Positions 7,806 through 16,320 of a stretch of DNA of 52,165 bases are shown piece by piece (position 1 is the stretch's first letter; every line of letters begins with the position of its first letter). This DNA is from Candidatus Heimdallarchaeota archaeon LC_3 (GTDB taxonomy: Archaea; Asgardarchaeota; Heimdallarchaeia; Hodarchaeales; LC-3). A program made the position numbers and the translations under genes. The stretch lies in assembly GCA_001940645.1 (NCBI GenBank), contig MDVS01000109.1:1-52165 (forward strand), read 5' to 3'. The notes beneath the pieces were generated by a model. That model ran no database searches. It saw nothing but the letters and a program-made list of their open reading frames with translations, and was not told where the DNA came from.

Positions 7806-9071
7806 ATGTTTGAAAAAGAATTGGTGTGCCCAAAGTGTAATAAAAACTATAAATTAAATAGCTGGCTTGATGATAATTGTGGGTATAGATTACGCATTAA
7901 GTATGATAAGGAATCACGAAAAAATTCAGTATCCAAGGATAAAATTAAAAGTAAACCTATTTCTCATTGGAAATATAAGAATTTTTTCCCAGTAAAGGAT
8001 GATAAAAATATCATTAGTATTGGTGAGGGAGGAACTTCTTTAGTAAAAAGTAATAGAATATCTGAAGACTTTGGATTAAATCAGTTATATTTCAAATTGG
8101 AACTTACGAATCCATCTGGTTCTTTCAAAGATAGACCAATATCAGTTGGAGCAAGTGTTGGAAAAGAACAAAATACTAAAGTTCTTTCAGCAGCTTCATC
8201 TGGTAATGCTGCTGCTTCTCTTGCTAGTTTTGGTGCAAAAGCGGGAATTAATACTGTAGTTTTTGTACCAAATAGATCTTCTCAATCCAAAGTATCTCAG
8301 TTGATTACTTTAGGTGCAACAGTTGTTAGGGTTAGTCCTAGAGAAAACCAAGAAGGTGATCCTTCTGTTCAATTATTTCAGGAATCTGTCAAAAAATGGG
8401 GGTGGACACCTTGTCCATCATTTGGACCATTTAACCCGTTTCAATTTGAAGGAACAAAATCTTTAGGATTTGAAATAGTTGAACAATTAGATTGGGTAGT
8501 TCCTGATTGGATTATATGCAACACTGGTTCGGGGGGATTACTTAGCGGTACTTATGAAGGATTTAAAGATTGGCATGAATTGCATTGGATTGAAAAACTT
8601 CCACGAATGGTAGCTGTTCAACCGGAAGCTTGTGCTCCAGTAGTAAAAGCTTTTCATGATAGAGTAAAACCATTAGAGTTTGAAGCATGGCAAGGATTCC
8701 CTGAGACAGTTGCAGGTGGACTTGCTGATCCTCATCCATGGGATGGTGATTCAGCACTGGAAGCTTTGTACGAAAGTAAAGGTAATGCTATGACAGTAAA
8801 TGATCATCAAATACTTGAGTATCAAAGAATACTAGCTTCAAAGGAAGGAATATTTGCAGAACCCTCTGGTGTAGCAGCTTTAGCTGGGCTTAAGTTACTT
8901 ATTGATGAAGGGACTATCGATAAAAATGATCTTGTTGTCGTCCCAATTACTGGACATGGATTAAAAGATCCTCAGGTTTTACAAGATAGATATTCAGAAG
9001 CAATTGTATCTCCACCCGATATCAATGTATTAGAAACCAAATTAAAAGGAAAAAACAAAAAATTATTCTAA
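7806..9071 (+). CDS. thrC: Threonine synthase-like PLP enzyme
   Basis: Fold-type II PLP enzyme of about 421 aa. Threonine synthase makes threonine from O-phosphohomoserine. The PLP lysine is in NPSGSFKDRPISVG (K108 from the ATG), followed by the phosphate loop NTGSGGLLSGTYEG and the SSGNAAASLASFGAKAG segment. An N-terminal zinc-ribbon-like patch CPKCNKNYKLNSWLDDNCGY is reduced to three cysteines. The open frame reaches TTG 7794 and GTG 7797; ATG 7806 (MFEKELVCPKC) is preferred. No other threonine-pathway gene is adjacent. A relaxed specificity (for example cysteate synthase-like) cannot be excluded, but the ETVAGGLADPHPWDGDSA region fits ThrC. Confidence 0.85.
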   Translation: MFEKELVCPKCNKNYKLNSWLDDNCGYRLRIKYDKESRKNSVSKDKIKSKPISHWKYKNFFPVKDDKNIISIGEGGTSLVKSNRISEDFGLNQLYFKLELTNPSGSFKDRPISVGASVGKEQNTKVLSAASSGNAAASLASFGAKAGINTVVFVPNRSSQSKVSQLITLGATVVRVSPRENQEGDPSVQLFQESVKKWGWTPCPSFGPFNPFQFEGTKSLGFEIVEQLDWVVPDWIICNTGSGGLLSGTYEGFKDWHELHWIEKLPRMVAVQPEACAPVVKAFHDRVKPLEFEAWQGFPETVAGGLADPHPWDGDSALEALYESKGNAMTVNDHQILEYQRILASKEGIFAEPSGVAALAGLKLLIDEGTIDKNDLVVVPITGHGLKDPQVLQDRYSEAIVSPPDINVLETKLKGKNKKLF

Positions 9072-9125
9072 TAAATTGATAATTTCTTGTATTCTTATTT
9101 TTTCTTTCCTCAGAAGGAATAATCC

Positions 9126-9542
9126 ATGAACAAACAGCAAATTCTATTTCTTTGCTCTCACAATAGCGCGCGCTCTATTATGGCTGAAGCGCTAACTAAT
9201 CATTTTCTTAGTGATAAATTCGAAGCACAATCAGCTGGTATAGAAAAGACCCAAGTAAGGTCCAAAACAAAGATTGTTTTAGAAGAATTAGGAATTAATT
9301 CCTCTAAACTATATTCAAAACATCTTAATGATTTTGTTCAAAAAGAAATAGATCATGTTGTAACGGTTTGTGATTTTGCAAACGAATTTTGTCCTACTTT
9401 TCCAAAGGCAAAGAACTTTCATCATTGGAGTTTTCCGGATCCGTCCAAATTTGAAGGTACTGATGAAGAAGTTGAAAATTATTATCGTAAGATCCGAGAT
9501 GAAATAAAAGATAAAATATTATCGTTTGGTAAAAATTTTTAA
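9126..9542 (+). CDS. arsC: Arsenate reductase, thioredoxin-coupled LMW-phosphatase type
   Basis: 138-aa protein that reduces arsenate to arsenite. The phosphatase loop CSHNSAR (C10 to R16, a CX5R motif) holds the arsenate. The two resolving cysteines fall at C82 and C89 in VTVCDFANEFCPTFP, the same positions as in the S. aureus pI258 and B. subtilis enzymes. The general acid Asp is in SFPDPSKFEG. These cysteines separate it from plain LMW tyrosine phosphatases. An AGAAGGAATAA stretch upstream of the ATG is a plausible ribosome-binding site. It converges with the arsenite pump gene 27 bp away, giving a reduce-and-export pair. Confidence 0.93.
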   Translation: MNKQQILFLCSHNSARSIMAEALTNHFLSDKFEAQSAGIEKTQVRSKTKIVLEELGINSSKLYSKHLNDFVQKEIDHVVTVCDFANEFCPTFPKAKNFHHWSFPDPSKFEGTDEEVENYYRKIRDEIKDKILSFGKNF

Positions 9543-9569
9543 TGAAAATTTTATCAAAACTGTATCTTT

Positions 9570-10667
9570 CTATGAAATCACTTTGAGATCTTCATTTACT
9601 TCAAATTTGAACATTCTCTTACCTAGCCATAGTGAAACATTCACTAAGCCAATCATTACAGGGACCTCTATTAATGGTCCTATAACTGTTGCAAATGCCT
9701 CTTTTGATCCTATCCCAAATAGTGCTATTGCTACTGCTATTGCTAATTCAAAATTATTACTTGCAGCAGTAAATGATAATGTGGCAGTACGATGATATCC
9801 TAGTTTAGCAAAATATCCAATTACAAAGGAGATTAAGAACATTAAAATGAAATAGATGAACAATGGTATAGCAATTCTAATAACATTTAATGGTTCATTA
9901 ATGATTACTTCTCCTTCTAATGAAAACATTACAACAATGGTGAATAGAAGGGCCCATAAAGCTAAAGGACTGATTTTTGGAATAAATTCCTTCTCATACC
10001 ATACTTTTCCTCTTTTTCTAATTAAAATATATCTTGTTAAAATACCAGCTAGAAATGGGATCCCTAAATAAATTAATACAGATTGAGCTATCTCAAAAAT
10101 AGATAAGTCTACTACCGCTCCCATTGATCCAGAAATAATTGAAGATAATAGCGTGATATAAAAGTAAGCAAAAAAAGAGTAAAATATTATTTGAAATATA
10201 GAATTGAGTGCAACTAATATAGCGGCCCATTCATTATTTCCTTTTGCTAAATCATTCCAGATAATTACCATTGCTATACACCTTGCCAAGCCGACAAGAA
10301 TTAAACCCGTTCGGTATTCTGGTAAATCTGGTAAAAAAATCCAAGCCAATGAAAACATTAAGATCGGACCAATCAACCAATTAAGAATTAAGGTAATCCC
10401 TAACATTGTTCTTGATCCTTTAACTCGTACGATATTTCCCAGTTCTTCATATTTTACTTTAGCCAAAGGAGGATACATCATAAGTAACAAGCCAATTGCT
10501 ATGGGGATTGAAGTAGTCCCAATACTCATTGATTCAATTAAATTACTTATTTCGGGAATAAAATAGCCTAACATGACCCCTAATGTCATAGCGAGAAAAA
10601 TCCAAATAGTTAAATATCGATCTAAGAATGAAAGAACAGATTTTGATTTTATATCCAGAGTTGACAT
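9570..10667 (-). CDS. acr3: Arsenite efflux permease ACR3
   Basis: 365-aa, ten-helix membrane protein that exports arsenite. ACR3 signatures are present: [16 protein letters not shown], the conserved cysteine C130 in [18 protein letters not shown] (the arsenite-binding Cys of helix 4), and the glutamate in [18 protein letters not shown] in the late helices. Length is normal. It faces arsC tail to tail. No ArsR-type regulator or arsenite methyltransferase is present nearby. Activity probably depends on the membrane potential, as in other ACR3 proteins. Confidence 0.94.
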   Translation of the reverse strand: MSTLDIKSKSVLSFLDRYLTIWIFLAMTLGVMLGYFIPEISNLIESMSIGTTSIPIAIGLLLMMYPPLAKVKYEELGNIVRVKGSRTMLGITLILNWLIGPILMFSLAWIFLPDLPEYRTGLILVGLARCIAMVIIWNDLAKGNNEWAAILVALNSIFQIIFYSFFAYFYITLLSSIISGSMGAVVDLSIFEIAQSVLIYLGIPFLAGILTRYILIRKRGKVWYEKEFIPKISPLALWALLFTIVVMFSLEGEVIINEPLNVIRIAIPLFIYFILMFLISFVIGYFAKLGYHRTATLSFTAASNNFELAIAVAIALFGIGSKEAFATVIGPLIEVPVMIGLVNVSLWLGKRMFKFEVNEDLKVIS

Positions 10668-10799
10668 AATGTATCACTGAAAAAGGTTTTTAAGAATAAA
10701 AAACCATTACAATGGCTTTGAAAGCTATTTAATCATTTTTAAAACTTTAATTAATGAAAATGTATCAGCAAACATTGATTTCAATATAATCATTAAATA

Positions 10800-11426
10800 T
10801 TACTGATCTGTATTGAGATTATCGAATTTTGATAAATCCTCAACATTATCAATATCATAAAGAATGATATCAGAATTAATATCTAAATATTCGATTCTAT
10901 CATTATTTTCCTGTAAAAATCCTTTCAATCCTTGACTCTCATCTGATATAGAATCAATTTTTTTTAATAAATTTTTACCTATAAAAAGAGGATGTCCTCT
11001 TTTATTTTTAAATACAGGTATTAAAATTAAACTTTTTTTATCTTTTGGATAACGAAAAAATTCAGAAAGAATATCCAAATTTATTAATGGGATATCTCCT
11101 GGATGGATAAAAACTCCAACCAAATTTTCTATATTCTCCCCAATTAAATTCTTTAATCCTAATTTAATTGATAAACTCATACCATACTTTTCGTATTCAG
11201 TATTTTCAACCGGTTTAACTGGATATTTCTTTAATATAGCTAAGAAATCAGTTTTCTGAGGACCTATCACTACATAAATATCCTTTATTACATTTCGATG
11301 CAAAAGAAAGGGAGTAAGTGAATGTTCTAACAACGTTTTTCCTTTAAAGATAGATAGCAATTTATTTTTTCCAAATCGCCTACTTTGTCCTGCTGCCAAT
11401 ATTATGGATGCATATTTATCCTTCAT
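10800..11426 (-). CDS. mocA: MocA-like molybdenum cofactor cytidylyltransferase
   Basis: 208-aa nucleotidyltransferase of the MobA/MocA group. The NTP-binding loop is IILAAGQSRRFGKNKLLSIF (LAAGxSxRxGxxK). The Mg-binding segment is VFIHPGDIPLINLDIL, and GHPLFIGKNLLKKI is the later conserved piece. Length and the GHP motif favour MocA/YgfJ over MobA. MocA proteins load CMP on molybdopterin for xanthine dehydrogenase-type enzymes. The gene is divergent from the xanthine dehydrogenase operon at 11638 with a 211-bp shared region, which supports this assignment. Confidence 0.82.
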   Translation of the reverse strand: MKDKYASIILAAGQSRRFGKNKLLSIFKGKTLLEHSLTPFLLHRNVIKDIYVVIGPQKTDFLAILKKYPVKPVENTEYEKYGMSLSIKLGLKNLIGENIENLVGVFIHPGDIPLINLDILSEFFRYPKDKKSLILIPVFKNKRGHPLFIGKNLLKKIDSISDESQGLKGFLQENNDRIEYLDINSDIILYDIDNVEDLSKFDNLNTDQ

Positions 11427-11600
11427 AATTGAAAAAACTCATATTTAATATTTTAATTTAATTTTAAATAAATTTTTTACTTTTAAATAGCTTTTTAATA
11501 ATAAATTTTCTTTTGCAAAGATTATTTGTTGTAATAACCAAAATATATTTTTAATTAATTTATAGTTATTAGAACATAATTATAATTCCAAAACAATATC

Positions 11601-11608
11601 TATATAAA
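11601..11608 (+). promoter_or_regulatory. TATA box of xanthine dehydrogenase operon
   Basis: TATATAAA lies 30-37 nt before the ATG at 11638 and 21-28 nt before the TTG at 11629, the position of an archaeal TATA element for a leaderless or near-leaderless transcript. No ribosome-binding site precedes the gene. A TAATAAC...GTTATTA pair further upstream (about 11533-11570) could be a spaced operator, with low certainty. Confidence 0.5.
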
Positions 11609-11637
11609 ATAACATCAATGATTTTGAGTTGTTTTTG

Positions 11638-13074
11638 ATGTATCAACCTGTTTCATTTATTTTAAATGATGAAGAAGTACATTCGAGTATATCTCCATCT
11701 GTAACTCTTCTAGACTTTATACGGTACGAAAAAAATCTCAAGGGAACAAAAATAGGTTGTCGAGAAGGCGATTGTGGAGCATGTAACGTGTTACTTGGAG
11801 AAATTGATGAACAAGATAATTTAAAGTACAAAACGATTACTTCGTGTTTAACACCGTTAGGAAATATTATTAGTAAACATGTGATAACAGTAGAAGGCAT
11901 AAATCCTCAAGATAAGAAATTATCATTAGTTCAACAAGCAATGAGTGATAACGGAGGAACTCAATGTGGTTTTTGTACACCAGGATTCATTGTATCTCTA
12001 ACTGAGTTTGCAATTAATAGTGATCTATCTTTTGAATCAGGAATTGAATCTATTAATGGAAATATTTGCCGTTGCACAGGATATAAGCCAATAGAGCGTG
12101 CAATTAATAACATTTCTAAATCCTTAATCGAGATTGTTAATGAAAATAATGAACGAAATCAATTATTAGTTGACAAAAACGTCATCCCAAAATATTATTT
12201 GGGAATTAAAGAACGTTTGAAAGCATTAAATAAGGAAAATCCATTGCATTATCTTGTTAAAGATTATGATATAGCTTATATTGGTGGTGGCACTGATCTC
12301 TTTGTTCAAAAACATGATGATCTCCAAAACAAACAAATGATTTATTTATGGAATCATAAATATAAAAGAAATAGAATTTTCATTGAAGATAATTACTGTG
12401 TATTAGAATCAGGTTGCACTTTTACTGATATTTCAAATTCTTACCTTTTTTTGGAATATTTTCCAAAAATAAAATCGTATATGAAACTAATTGCTTCAAC
12501 TCCTGTCAGAAATCTAGCCACAATAGCAGGAAATATTATAAATGCATCTCCGATAGGAGATATGACAATTTTCTTTCTTTCTTTAGATTCAGATCTAATA
12601 ATTAGAGGTAATAAAAGTGAAAGAGTTGTTTCTTTGAAAGATTTCTATTTAGATTACAAAAAATTAGATTTAAATCCAGACGAATATTTAAACAGTATGA
12701 AGTTTCCAGTACCGAAAACGAATTCAATTTTTAATTTTGAAAAAGTATCAAAAAGAACGAATTTGGATATAGCAAGTGTAAATTCCGCAATATCTATCAC
12801 AAATACAGGAAAAAATATCGAATCGATAGGAATTTCTGCGGGTGGATTAGCCCCAATACCCAAGTATTTGGACAAAACTGTCGATTTTTTGACCGGAAAA
12901 GAACTCAATCCTTCGAATATCCTTGAAGCTCAAACTATAGCCCAATCTGAATTATCTCCAATAAGTGACATTAGGGGATCAAAGGAATATAAGAGATTAC
13001 TGTTTAGACAGCTATTTTTCACTCATTTTATTACTCTTTTTGAAGAAAAATTCAAATTGGAGGATTTGATCTAA
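11638..13074 (+). CDS. xdhA: Xanthine dehydrogenase small subunit ([2Fe-2S] + FAD)
   Basis: Carries electrons from the molybdenum subunit to FAD. The N-terminal plant-type [2Fe-2S] domain has C41, C46, C49 and C70 (GCREGDCGACN ... TSC). The helical second cluster domain has C110, C113, C144 and C146 (QCGFCTPG, GNICRCTGYK). The FAD domain begins near YIGGGTDLFVQKH, followed by TPVRNLATIAGNIINASPIG. The total of about 478 aa is the fused FeS-FAD layout of Rhodobacter XdhA or the N-terminal half of animal XDH. ATG 11638 is preferred over TTG 11629. Its stop overlaps the next start (TAATG). Confidence 0.93.
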   Translation: MYQPVSFILNDEEVHSSISPSVTLLDFIRYEKNLKGTKIGCREGDCGACNVLLGEIDEQDNLKYKTITSCLTPLGNIISKHVITVEGINPQDKKLSLVQQAMSDNGGTQCGFCTPGFIVSLTEFAINSDLSFESGIESINGNICRCTGYKPIERAINNISKSLIEIVNENNERNQLLVDKNVIPKYYLGIKERLKALNKENPLHYLVKDYDIAYIGGGTDLFVQKHDDLQNKQMIYLWNHKYKRNRIFIEDNYCVLESGCTFTDISNSYLFLEYFPKIKSYMKLIASTPVRNLATIAGNIINASPIGDMTIFFLSLDSDLIIRGNKSERVVSLKDFYLDYKKLDLNPDEYLNSMKFPVPKTNSIFNFEKVSKRTNLDIASVNSAISITNTGKNIESIGISAGGLAPIPKYLDKTVDFLTGKELNPSNILEAQTIAQSELSPISDIRGSKEYKRLLFRQLFFTHFITLFEEKFKLEDLI

Positions 13075-15386
13075 TGAAAAATATCGATTCCTTCTCACAT
13101 GTCAGAGGAGAAAGCATCTATGTTGACGATATTCCTTTACTAGAAGGAACATTATTTGCGGTAGCCTTTGGATCTCCTATAGCGAAAGGTAATTTGACTA
13201 GTATAGAAACTTCTAAAGCTTTCACTGATGGAGTAAAGGCTATAATAACTTTCAAAGATATACCAGGAAAAAATCAAATTGGTGGAATAATAAAAGATGA
13301 AGAATTATTTGTTGAAAAACAAATCTCGTTTATTGGTCAACCAATTGCAATGATTGTAGCTGAATCTGAGTTTATTGCAAGAGAAGCTAGAAGAAAAATT
13401 AGTATTACTTATGAAGAAGAGACTCCTATCCTAGATCCACGTGAAGCCAAGGAAAAGGGAGAATTTATTGTTCCTCCTAGAACCTTATTATTAGGTGATC
13501 CAGAAAAAGCCTTTGACCAATGTGATTTTATAATTGAAGGAAAAGTTGACTCGGGAGGTCAAGAGCACCTCTATATTGAAACTCAAGGATCGTATGTGAT
13601 ACCAATAGAGAATAGAGCGTTGAAGGTCTATTCATCTACTCAGAGTGTATCTTTAGTCCAAAAAACAATTGCTGAAGTCCTAGATTTACCAATGCATAAA
13701 GTAGAAGTAGATACAAGGAGACTTGGAGGAGCTTTCGGTGGAAAGGAAGATCAAGCTACAGCATGGGCCTGTATGGCAAGTCTAGCTACATTCATTCTTA
13801 AAACTCCTGTTAAAATGATTCTACACCGGTTTGATGACATTAATATGACTGGAAAACGTCATCCTTATTCATCAGATTTTAAGATTGGTTTAACCAAAGC
13901 TGGAAAAATTTTAGCTTATGAGGTAGAATTTTTCCAAGATGCTGGTGCTAAATCTGATTTATCTCCCGCAATTTTAGGACGTACTCTTTTTCATGCACAA
14001 AGTAGTTATGCTATCCCTAATATCAAAGCAACAGCTTACAGCTGTAGAACAAATACACTCCCAAATACTGCCTTTCGTGGATTCGGTGGACCACAAGGAA
14101 TGTTTGTAATTGAATCTGCTATTTCTAAATCAGCTGAAATACTTGGTGTAGATGCTTGTGAGATCCAAAAGAAAAATCTTATCAATAATGGTGATTTATT
14201 TATTTACAAACAAGAAACAAAAGATCCCCAAGCAAGATCTACATGGAAAAAGGCAGAGAAGTTATATGATAAGGAAAAATTGATAGAATCGATCAATGAA
14301 TTCAATTCTAAAAATCGTTATTTTAAGAAAGGATTCGCATTTATGCCCGTTTGTTTTGGAATATCTTTTAATAAAATAAGTATGAATAAAGCGGCCTCTT
14401 TAGTTCATGTTTATGAAGATGGGAGTGTAAGTATCAGTACAGGGGCAATTGAAATGGGTCAAGGAGTTAACACTAGAATTCTTCAAGTCCCAGCAGAAAT
14501 ATTTTCAATTAATCCTGATAGAATAAAAGTCGAAACTACTAATACAACACGTGTGGCTAATGTTTCACCTACAGCTGCCAGCGTTGGTGCAGATATGAAC
14601 GGTAAGGCCACTGAACAAGCCTGTAATATAATATTAGAACGTTTAAAAGAAGTGGCAGCTAATGAATTGAATCAAACAAATATAAATGTAATAACTATTG
14701 AAAATGAGATTGTTTGTCATAATCATGATCCTACTGCAATAACTTGGGAAAATTTGCTTTCAATAGCCTTGGAAAATCGTGTTGATTTATCAGCACATGG
14801 GTATTACGCAACTCCGAATCTTATTTTTGATCCTAATGTTGAGAGGAATACAGCTTTCGCTTATCATGCTTATGGAACAGCAATTATTGTAGTAACTGTG
14901 GATTGTTTACGAGGAAATTATGAATTTGATGGTGTTTATGTTGTTCATGATTATGGGAAACCTTGGAATCCAGTTATTGATTTAGGCCAAACAGAAGGAG
15001 GAATAGTTCAAGGAATAGGATGGATGACATCAGAAGAAGTCATTTATGATGAAAAAGGACGATTAACAAGTAACGCGTTATCAACCTATAAAGTACCTGA
15101 TATTTATGCTGTTCCTAAAGAAATCAAGGTGAAATTTTTAGAAAGAACAGAAGAAGAGAAATTAGGTCTTATGGGATCAAAAGCAATTGGCGAACCTCCT
15201 TTAATGTATGGTATAGGAGCATATTTCGCCATTAGAAATGCTATTAAAGCTTTTAATCCTGTTTCTGATATGCCTTACAAAGCACCTATGACACCTGAGC
15301 GAGTACTTTTTGGGTTATATGGAAAAATTGATTTAGATCCTAAAAAAAAGAAAATCGAAACTTCTACAAGCCAATTATTAGAATAA
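13074..15386 (+). CDS. xdhB: Xanthine dehydrogenase molybdenum subunit
   Basis: 770-aa molybdopterin subunit that hydroxylates purines. Purine-enzyme landmarks are present: GGQEHLYIETQ (residues 161-171, with the substrate Glu), RRLGGAFGGKE (glycine-rich Mo-cofactor loop), NTAFRGFGGPQGM (near residue 333, with the substrate Arg), and GSKAIGEPPLMYGIGAY (near residue 703, with the catalytic Glu). These match true xanthine dehydrogenases of animals and R. capsulatus, not CO dehydrogenase or aldehyde oxidoreductases. It is translationally coupled to xdhA by a TAATG overlap. Cofactor maturation is probably helped by the divergent MocA. No XdhC chaperone gene is seen. Confidence 0.93.
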   Translation: MKNIDSFSHVRGESIYVDDIPLLEGTLFAVAFGSPIAKGNLTSIETSKAFTDGVKAIITFKDIPGKNQIGGIIKDEELFVEKQISFIGQPIAMIVAESEFIAREARRKISITYEEETPILDPREAKEKGEFIVPPRTLLLGDPEKAFDQCDFIIEGKVDSGGQEHLYIETQGSYVIPIENRALKVYSSTQSVSLVQKTIAEVLDLPMHKVEVDTRRLGGAFGGKEDQATAWACMASLATFILKTPVKMILHRFDDINMTGKRHPYSSDFKIGLTKAGKILAYEVEFFQDAGAKSDLSPAILGRTLFHAQSSYAIPNIKATAYSCRTNTLPNTAFRGFGGPQGMFVIESAISKSAEILGVDACEIQKKNLINNGDLFIYKQETKDPQARSTWKKAEKLYDKEKLIESINEFNSKNRYFKKGFAFMPVCFGISFNKISMNKAASLVHVYEDGSVSISTGAIEMGQGVNTRILQVPAEIFSINPDRIKVETTNTTRVANVSPTAASVGADMNGKATEQACNIILERLKEVAANELNQTNINVITIENEIVCHNHDPTAITWENLLSIALENRVDLSAHGYYATPNLIFDPNVERNTAFAYHAYGTAIIVVTVDCLRGNYEFDGVYVVHDYGKPWNPVIDLGQTEGGIVQGIGWMTSEEVIYDEKGRLTSNALSTYKVPDIYAVPKEIKVKFLERTEEEKLGLMGSKAIGEPPLMYGIGAYFAIRNAIKAFNPVSDMPYKAPMTPERVLFGLYGKIDLDPKKKKIETSTSQLLE

Positions 15387-15472
15387 TTAACATTTAATAG
15401 TGGATTTGGTCAAGTCGATGATAATTATTATCTAAGTTCACAACACCGTGAGATTTTTTATTAGATATTTGA

Positions 15473-15484
15473 TTCATCGATGAA
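15473..15484. promoter_or_regulatory. 12-bp perfect palindrome
   Basis: TTCATCGATGAA lies 55 nt upstream of the ABM-domain gene start, after the xanthine dehydrogenase operon. It could be a regulator site, but it may also be chance. Confidence 0.2.
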
Positions 15485-15538
15485 CTTTAAAATCGTTCAA
15501 AGAAATATTATCCTAAGTCAAATTAAGAGATGACATAG

Positions 15539-15844
15539 ATGCCAATAACATTTGGATTAGGTTATGATATTAAAGAAGAATTCGTAAATGAATTTATGAA
15601 AACGTCAAAGGAAACTTTAGCTTTGATGGACACTATGCAAGGTCACATAAAGACTTATTTGTACAGGGATGCTTTTAAACCAAATTCCTTTCTTATCTAC
15701 TCAGAATGGAGCACAAATGAAGATTTTACTAAATTTATGACTTCCAAGGAATTTAAAGAGGTTCAAACTCTTGGAGAAGAAATGTTGGAAGGTCCTCCAC
15801 GACATACCATGTATGAATCTAGGAGTATGAGTCGAGGGCAATAA
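15539..15844 (+). CDS. Antibiotic biosynthesis monooxygenase (ABM) domain protein
   Basis: 101-aa dimeric ferredoxin-like fold protein. The pattern is an initial strand, a helix (EEFVNEFMKTSKETLALMDT), the strand HIKTYLYRDAFKPNSFLIYS, then EWSTNEDFTKFMTSKEFKEV. The SEW and the F-x-x-x-x-x-S-x-E-F segment are typical of ABM/YgiN-like proteins, which act on quinones, haem or small aromatic compounds without a metal cofactor. It follows the xanthine dehydrogenase operon by about 150 bp, in the same direction. The substrate is unknown. Confidence 0.75.
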   Translation: MPITFGLGYDIKEEFVNEFMKTSKETLALMDTMQGHIKTYLYRDAFKPNSFLIYSEWSTNEDFTKFMTSKEFKEVQTLGEEMLEGPPRHTMYESRSMSRGQ

Positions 15845-15962
15845 TTCAATCATCTTTATTCTTTTAGTTAATAAGATTTCAAGATAGATAAAAAAGAATT
15901 AGTAGATAGGAAGCAAACTATTCAGATTAAGTGAAATAATTTTTTCATAAGAGGTGAAATCA

Positions 15963-16252
15963 ATGTTTAATGAATCAAAAATGAATCAAAATTCTGGAAA
16001 AACCTGATTATTGGAGTAATATTAGGTATTCTCTTTGGATTTATTGTTTTTTTTGTTTCTTTTTATGGATTAGGAAGTACCAATTTCTTTGGATTGGTTG
16101 ATCCACTTTCAGAGGATTATTCAGGACCTTTAATGATGATTTCTGGGATTGTCAGCCTTGTGGTGTTTTTTCTGACAATTATAATATTCTTTTATATAAA
16201 AAGAGAAAAAAATGCGTTTTCAAAAAAAAATAAGACAATTATTAATCAATGA
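15963..16252 (+). pseudogene. Frameshifted two-helix membrane protein
   Basis: A good ribosome-binding site (GAGGTG) and ATG at 15963 open MFNESKMNQNSGKT and a stop. One frame over, after an in-frame TGA, the reading continues as NESKFWKNLIIGVILGILFG with a first helix, then a loop SEDYSGPL, a second helix ISGIVSLVVFFLTIIIFFYI and a basic tail ending at 16252. The long frame has no own start codon upstream of the first helix. One indel near the start would restore a protein of about 95 aa. It is either a recent frameshift or a sequence error. Otherwise 15845-16320 holds nothing. Function unknown. Confidence 0.5.
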
Positions 16253-16320
16253 GATGAACTTTCTTCCACTATAATCTTAGCCAAACAACTTATTCTTTTA
16301 ACATCACTAAAAATAAACTA

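Noticed and set aside
7806..9071. Diaminopropionate ammonia-lyase (YgeX), which would complete the purine cluster
   Set aside because: The zinc-ribbon-like N-terminus and the GGLADPHPWDGD region fit threonine synthase, not YgeX.
9126..9542. Low-molecular-weight protein tyrosine phosphatase
   Set aside because: Cysteines at 82 and 89 in addition to C10 identify the arsenate reductase branch, and an arsenite pump is next to it.
9526..10566. Plus-strand open frames of 71-120 codons across the ACR3 gene
   Set aside because: They are antisense shadows of acr3, with low-complexity composition and no own ribosome-binding sites.
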